From: Candidatus Binatus soli
GTDB lineage: Bacteria; Desulfobacterota; Binatia; Binatales; Binataceae
Direction: 5' to 3'
NCBI GenBank assembly: GCA_002479255.1
Contig: DLMJ01000030.1
Coordinates: forward strand, 62,001-126,000
Length of the DNA stretch: 64,000 nt
Made by a program: the position numbers and the translations under genes. This document shows, piece by piece, positions 61,160-64,000 of this stretch (the first letter of the stretch is position 1; each line of letters starts with the position of its first letter). Under the pieces are notes generated by a model. The model ran no database searches. It saw nothing but the letters and a program-made list of their open reading frames with translations, and had not been told where the DNA came from.

Positions 61160-63076
61160 TCACGTTGACGACCCGGTGGATGCGAGCTGCTCGGAGTCGA
61201 TTTGTATCTTGGCCTGTTCTTTGAGTTGATCGAGGAAGCGCGTCCATGCCTGCGCGCGGCGTTGCTCGACGTATTCCTGCATGAACGATTTCTGCGCGCT
61301 CTTCCATTCGTCGTCGGTAGGTTCGGCGCGCGAGGCGGCTTCGAACAGGTACGAATTGCCGCCATTCTCCATCGCGCGATCGATCACGCCCGGAATCGTC
61401 GGCACGACCGCGGCGGCGTCGGTCACCTCGGGAAACTCGCCGATACCGGGGACTTTATGGTCGGCGCGCAGAAACGGATCGACATTTTTAATCGCGAGCT
61501 TGTTGGCGGCCGCGGCTTTGTCAAAATCGGCCGGGCTCTTGATCGTGGCGAGTACCTTTTGCGCCTGCTGGCTCGCTTCGGCTTCGGCCGTCGAGCGAAT
61601 CAGCGCCTCACGCACCTGCGGCTCGATCTCCTTCAGCGCGGGAATTCGCGACGGTTGCCTCGCCGACAGCTTGATCACGTATGGCGCGCCCTTCTCCGGC
61701 ACAAGCGCCACCTGCCCCGCTTCGAGCTTGAACGCCGCCTCCATCAGTTCCCGGTCCCGCTCGGCGCCGCCGGCCGGTTCACCCTGCGCGAACAGCGGCG
61801 TCTCGACCGCGTCGATCCCCCGCTTCTTCGCAAGGTCCTGCAAACTGGCGCCCGCGAGCGCAGCCGTCAGATCCTCCTGCGCCGCCGCGCGCCCGAGCTT
61901 CGCTCCGGCCTGCGTGCGCAGCTCGTCAATTATCTCTGGCTTCGCCTCGGCAATCGTGTCGGTATGCGCGGGCTTAAACTCCTCGAGCTTGACGACATGA
62001 AAGCCGAAGCGCGTCTCGACCATCGCGATCTGTCCCGGCTTCATCGCGAACACCGCGTCTTCGAACGGCTTGACCATCTGGCCGCGCCCAAACGTCCCGA
62101 GGTCGCCGCCTTGGAGCTTGTTGGACGGATCGTCCGAATACTTCGCCGCCAGCTTTGCGAAGTCGCCCCCCGATTGCGCCTGCTTGAGCACGTCGAGCGC
62201 CTTGGTCTTCGCCGCGGCCTTCTCCTTGTCGGTCGCGCCCGAGGGGACCTCGATAAGGATGTGCCGCGCGTGAACCTGGTCGGGATGCGTGAAGCGGGTC
62301 TTGGCGTTGCGATTGTAGTAGCCCTGGATTTCCTTGTCGGGCGGCGTGTACTTGGCACCCAGCACGAGCGGCTCGTAGTGGACGTAGGTCAGCTTGACGC
62401 GCTCGGGCTCACGGAATTGCTCGGCGTTCTTTTTGTAGTAGTCGGCGATCTGACTTTCGGTAGGCGAGACCTTTGCGGTGAAATCGCTGGAGGGTATCTC
62501 GACGTAGCGCAATCCGATCCGTTCGTTGCGAAGATTGTAGGCGTGGCGCGCCTCGTCGTCGCTCACCTGCACGCCGGCGTCGATCATGTTGCGCAGCGTG
62601 TCGGCGATCATGCGGTCGCGCTCGGCGGTTTCGTACTCACTCGGCTGCAGATTGTTGTTGCGCAGCACGTCCTGGTAAGTATCGAAGTCGAACTGGCCGT
62701 CGCGCTGAAAAACGGGCTCCTTGCCGATTTTATCCTGCAGGGCCTCGTCGCTGATGCTGATGCCGAGATGGCGCGCCTCCTCGCCGATCAGTTGTTGCTC
62801 GATCAACCTGTCCACCGCTTCCTGGCGAATGTTGATGCTCTTGAGCACGGCCTGCGCGTTGGCGCCGTACATCTGTTGCACGGTCTGGCGGAGTTGGGTG
62901 GCTTCGCGATCGACTTGGTCGCCGAGTATTTGCCGGCCATTAACGGTCGCGATGGGATGGACGGTATTGAACAATCCACCGCCACCAAAACCCCAGAACG
63001 CCATAATAATCGCCAGGAAGGCGAAGGTGACTTGCACTTGCCACGAGTACTGGTAACGGCGGATTCCTTCTAACAT
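61160..63076 (-). CDS. PpiD/SurA-type peptidyl-prolyl isomerase, membrane-anchored chaperone
   Basis: A 638-residue periplasmic folding factor anchored by one N-terminal helix (VQVTFAFLAIIMAFWGFGGG). The SurA-N domain (residues about 45-210) precedes a PpiC-type parvulin domain (about residues 265-365: HPDQVHARHILIEVPSGATD; GGDLGTFGRGQMVKPFEDAV; ETRFGFHVVKLEEF). The C-terminal third is a second helical chaperone/inactive parvulin-like region. ATG 63076 (MLEGIRRYQYSW) matches PpiD N-termini; the frame opens at 63115. Assists outer-membrane and secreted protein folding. Confidence 0.9.
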   Translation of the reverse strand: MLEGIRRYQYSWQVQVTFAFLAIIMAFWGFGGGGLFNTVHPIATVNGRQILGDQVDREATQLRQTVQQMYGANAQAVLKSINIRQEAVDRLIEQQLIGEEARHLGISISDEALQDKIGKEPVFQRDGQFDFDTYQDVLRNNNLQPSEYETAERDRMIADTLRNMIDAGVQVSDDEARHAYNLRNERIGLRYVEIPSSDFTAKVSPTESQIADYYKKNAEQFREPERVKLTYVHYEPLVLGAKYTPPDKEIQGYYNRNAKTRFTHPDQVHARHILIEVPSGATDKEKAAAKTKALDVLKQAQSGGDFAKLAAKYSDDPSNKLQGGDLGTFGRGQMVKPFEDAVFAMKPGQIAMVETRFGFHVVKLEEFKPAHTDTIAEAKPEIIDELRTQAGAKLGRAAAQEDLTAALAGASLQDLAKKRGIDAVETPLFAQGEPAGGAERDRELMEAAFKLEAGQVALVPEKGAPYVIKLSARQPSRIPALKEIEPQVREALIRSTAEAEASQQAQKVLATIKSPADFDKAAAANKLAIKNVDPFLRADHKVPGIGEFPEVTDAAAVVPTIPGVIDRAMENGGNSYLFEAASRAEPTDDEWKSAQKSFMQEYVEQRRAQAWTRFLDQLKEQAKIQIDSEQLASTGSST

Positions 63077-63206
63077 TGAGGTGTCATCATACTTGACTGC
63101 CTTTCGCGGGCGCAATTGCGCCCGGTTGCTGGTAGTGTCTCAGTTTGAGAATCTGACCTCTTGAAAAATCCGTGCGCCCGCGATCCGACTGTGCGATAAT
63201 GCGTAC

Positions 63207-63449
63207 ATGCCCAAAGGACCGCAAGGCCAGAAGCGCCCCGCTGACGCGATCGGCAACGCCGTCCGCGTGATGCAGATCGCCACGGGCGAGATTCAGGACA
63301 ATCCGCTTGAGCCGGGGAAAGAGTACGCCCGCAAGGGCGGGTTGAAGGGTGGGAAAGCGCGGGCGAAAAAATTGAGCAAAAATCGTCGCACGGAGATTGC
63401 TCAGAAAGCAGCGCGATCCCGATGGGTCAAGCAGTCCGATTCCGTATAG
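63207..63449 (+). CDS. small basic KGG-rich protein
   Basis: An 80-residue basic protein: MPKGPQGQKRPADAIGNAV, then KGGLKGGKARAKKLS and RRTEIAQKAARSRW. I recall near-identical short proteins from many soil bacteria, with histone-H1-like or KGG features; nucleic-acid binding is likely. Its 3' end overlaps the convergent ATPase-like gene by 23 bp. Confidence 0.7.
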   Translation: MPKGPQGQKRPADAIGNAVRVMQIATGEIQDNPLEPGKEYARKGGLKGGKARAKKLSKNRRTEIAQKAARSRWVKQSDSV

Positions 63450-64000
63450 AGGTTTGATCCCAAGATTGCCGGTTAATAAACCGCGCCAATAACGGTACAG
63501 CAAAACTGTAGCCACCATATCGACTGCGATATACTAAACCCTTCTCGCCGAGCGCCTTGAGCATTTGAGTGGCGTGACTATGGGTGAATCCCTTCACGAG
63601 AATTTGGCGCGATGCGGTGACGATTTCTTGAGTGCCGAACTCCTCTTCCGCCTTCGGCAGGGTAGCGATGACTTTCATAAAATCCTGCTGGCGGTCGGTA
63701 GCCCGCAGCCATCGAGGAGCAAAAAAGTCCTCGTCCAGCTTTTCCATTATCTCGTCGATTGGTACGGACGGCGCTAGGCCGATTTTGATCTTGCCAATCC
63801 AAGCGTCGAATACCTCTTTCGCGATGAACTGAATGAAAAACGGGTAACAGCCCGACAATTCGACGATATTCTTGATAGTGGATTCGGCGAAATGTAGAGT
63901 GCTCTTGCTTAATTCTATCGGCTTAATGATCGCGTCGCGCGCCTGCTTTTCGCTCAGTTTCCTTAGATACATCACATGAAACATTCGCTCGCTGTACGTG
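63427..64000 (-). CDS. AAA ATPase-like protein, C-terminal part
   Basis: Partial: the open frame runs off the right edge (the 5' end is beyond base 64000). The visible 190 residues have YLRKLSEKQARDAIIKPIEL, IVELSGCYPFFIQFIAKEVF and a winged-helix-like end (FTHSHATQMLKALGEKGLVY), typical of the lid and C-terminal winged helix of STAND/archaeal-type ATPases. The Walker motifs would be outside the window. Function unknown. Confidence 0.65.
   Translation of the reverse strand, partial: TYSERMFHVMYLRKLSEKQARDAIIKPIELSKSTLHFAESTIKNIVELSGCYPFFIQFIAKEVFDAWIGKIKIGLAPSVPIDEIMEKLDEDFFAPRWLRATDRQQDFMKVIATLPKAEEEFGTQEIVTASRQILVKGFTHSHATQMLKALGEKGLVYRSRYGGYSFAVPLLARFINRQSWDQTSIRNRTA

Noticed and set aside
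61202..63073. Very long open frame on the plus strand opposite the PpiD gene
   Set aside because: The minus-strand frame has clear parvulin and SurA-N motifs; the opposite frame is Arg/Leu/Gly-rich with no motif, a typical shadow in high-GC DNA. The same applies to 12461-13582, 15670-16878, 31286-32455, 35125-36312 and 6195-7154.

Overview
High-GC chromosomal segment of a free-living, probably soil-dwelling bacterium. The mix of paired aminoglycoside-phosphotransferase-like and acyl-CoA dehydrogenase genes, a CoxLMS-type molybdenum hydroxylase, an F420-type LLM oxidoreductase, DksA/PpiD/AsnS housekeeping genes and secreted proteins with Thr/Pro/Ala-rich linkers fits a deep-branching deltaproteobacterial or Binatota-like lineage. 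This placement is inference; no rRNA or other decisive marker lies in the window.

Layout. 1-7.2 kb: tail of an ABC permease, an operon of an APH-like phosphotransferase, a DUF6285-like protein and a CrtC/AttH-like protein, then mtnA, a small putative DNA-binding protein, an RRM protein, galM and an enoyl-CoA hydratase. 7.3-12.4 kb: two adjacent secreted beta-propeller genes (SBBP and NHL) that share a 5' leader and a 3' linker+ASH cassette. 12.5-19.4 kb: zinc alcohol dehydrogenase, universal stress protein, a secreted protein, and a minus-strand operon of xanthine-dehydrogenase-family subunits (FAD, 2Fe-2S, Mo) plus a MoaD/ThiS-like protein closed by a strong terminator. 19.4-20.5 kb: a toxin-antitoxin pair between two direct repeats that are 3' relics of a higA antitoxin. 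20.5-24.6 kb: phosphotransferase, acyl-CoA dehydrogenase, methyltransferase and a TraR/DksA zinc-finger protein.

24.9-39.4 kb is a stress/dormancy-flavoured block: DUF2267, triple BON, hydrolase-phosphoribosyltransferase fusion, PolX, then RtcB+archease, PRPP synthetase, nicotinate phosphoribosyltransferase and an HPF/cold-shock fusion. It is interrupted by an IS1595-family element (39-bp inverted repeats) that carries a DUF3800 gene and a 48-residue ORF, and by a compact three-gene cassette of unknown function next to the IS.

40.0-43.8 kb: a 3.3-kb island between an intact tRNA-Lys and a displaced 46-bp copy of its 3' part; the island holds a B12-binding radical SAM protein with a STAS-like tail and a secreted beta-helix repeat protein. 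Upstream is a Pro-Arg-His-Lys tRNA operon. 44.2-53.7 kb: a candidate small RNA, a lipoprotein, a PerM-type permease fused to a B12-binding-like domain, LLM oxidoreductase, atypical SDR, BaiN/HI0933-like flavoprotein, MFS/GPH transporter and a PLP gamma-lyase. 54-64 kb: a modular glycoside-hydrolase-like secreted protein, asnS, cvpA, trxA, an esterase, a SurA/PpiD chaperone, a small KGG-rich protein and the end of an ATPase-like gene.

Best candidates for something undescribed: the three-gene cassette at 32.5-34.1 kb, the permease-B12 fusion, the radical SAM-STAS gene in the tRNA island, and the propeller gene pair with a shared leader.
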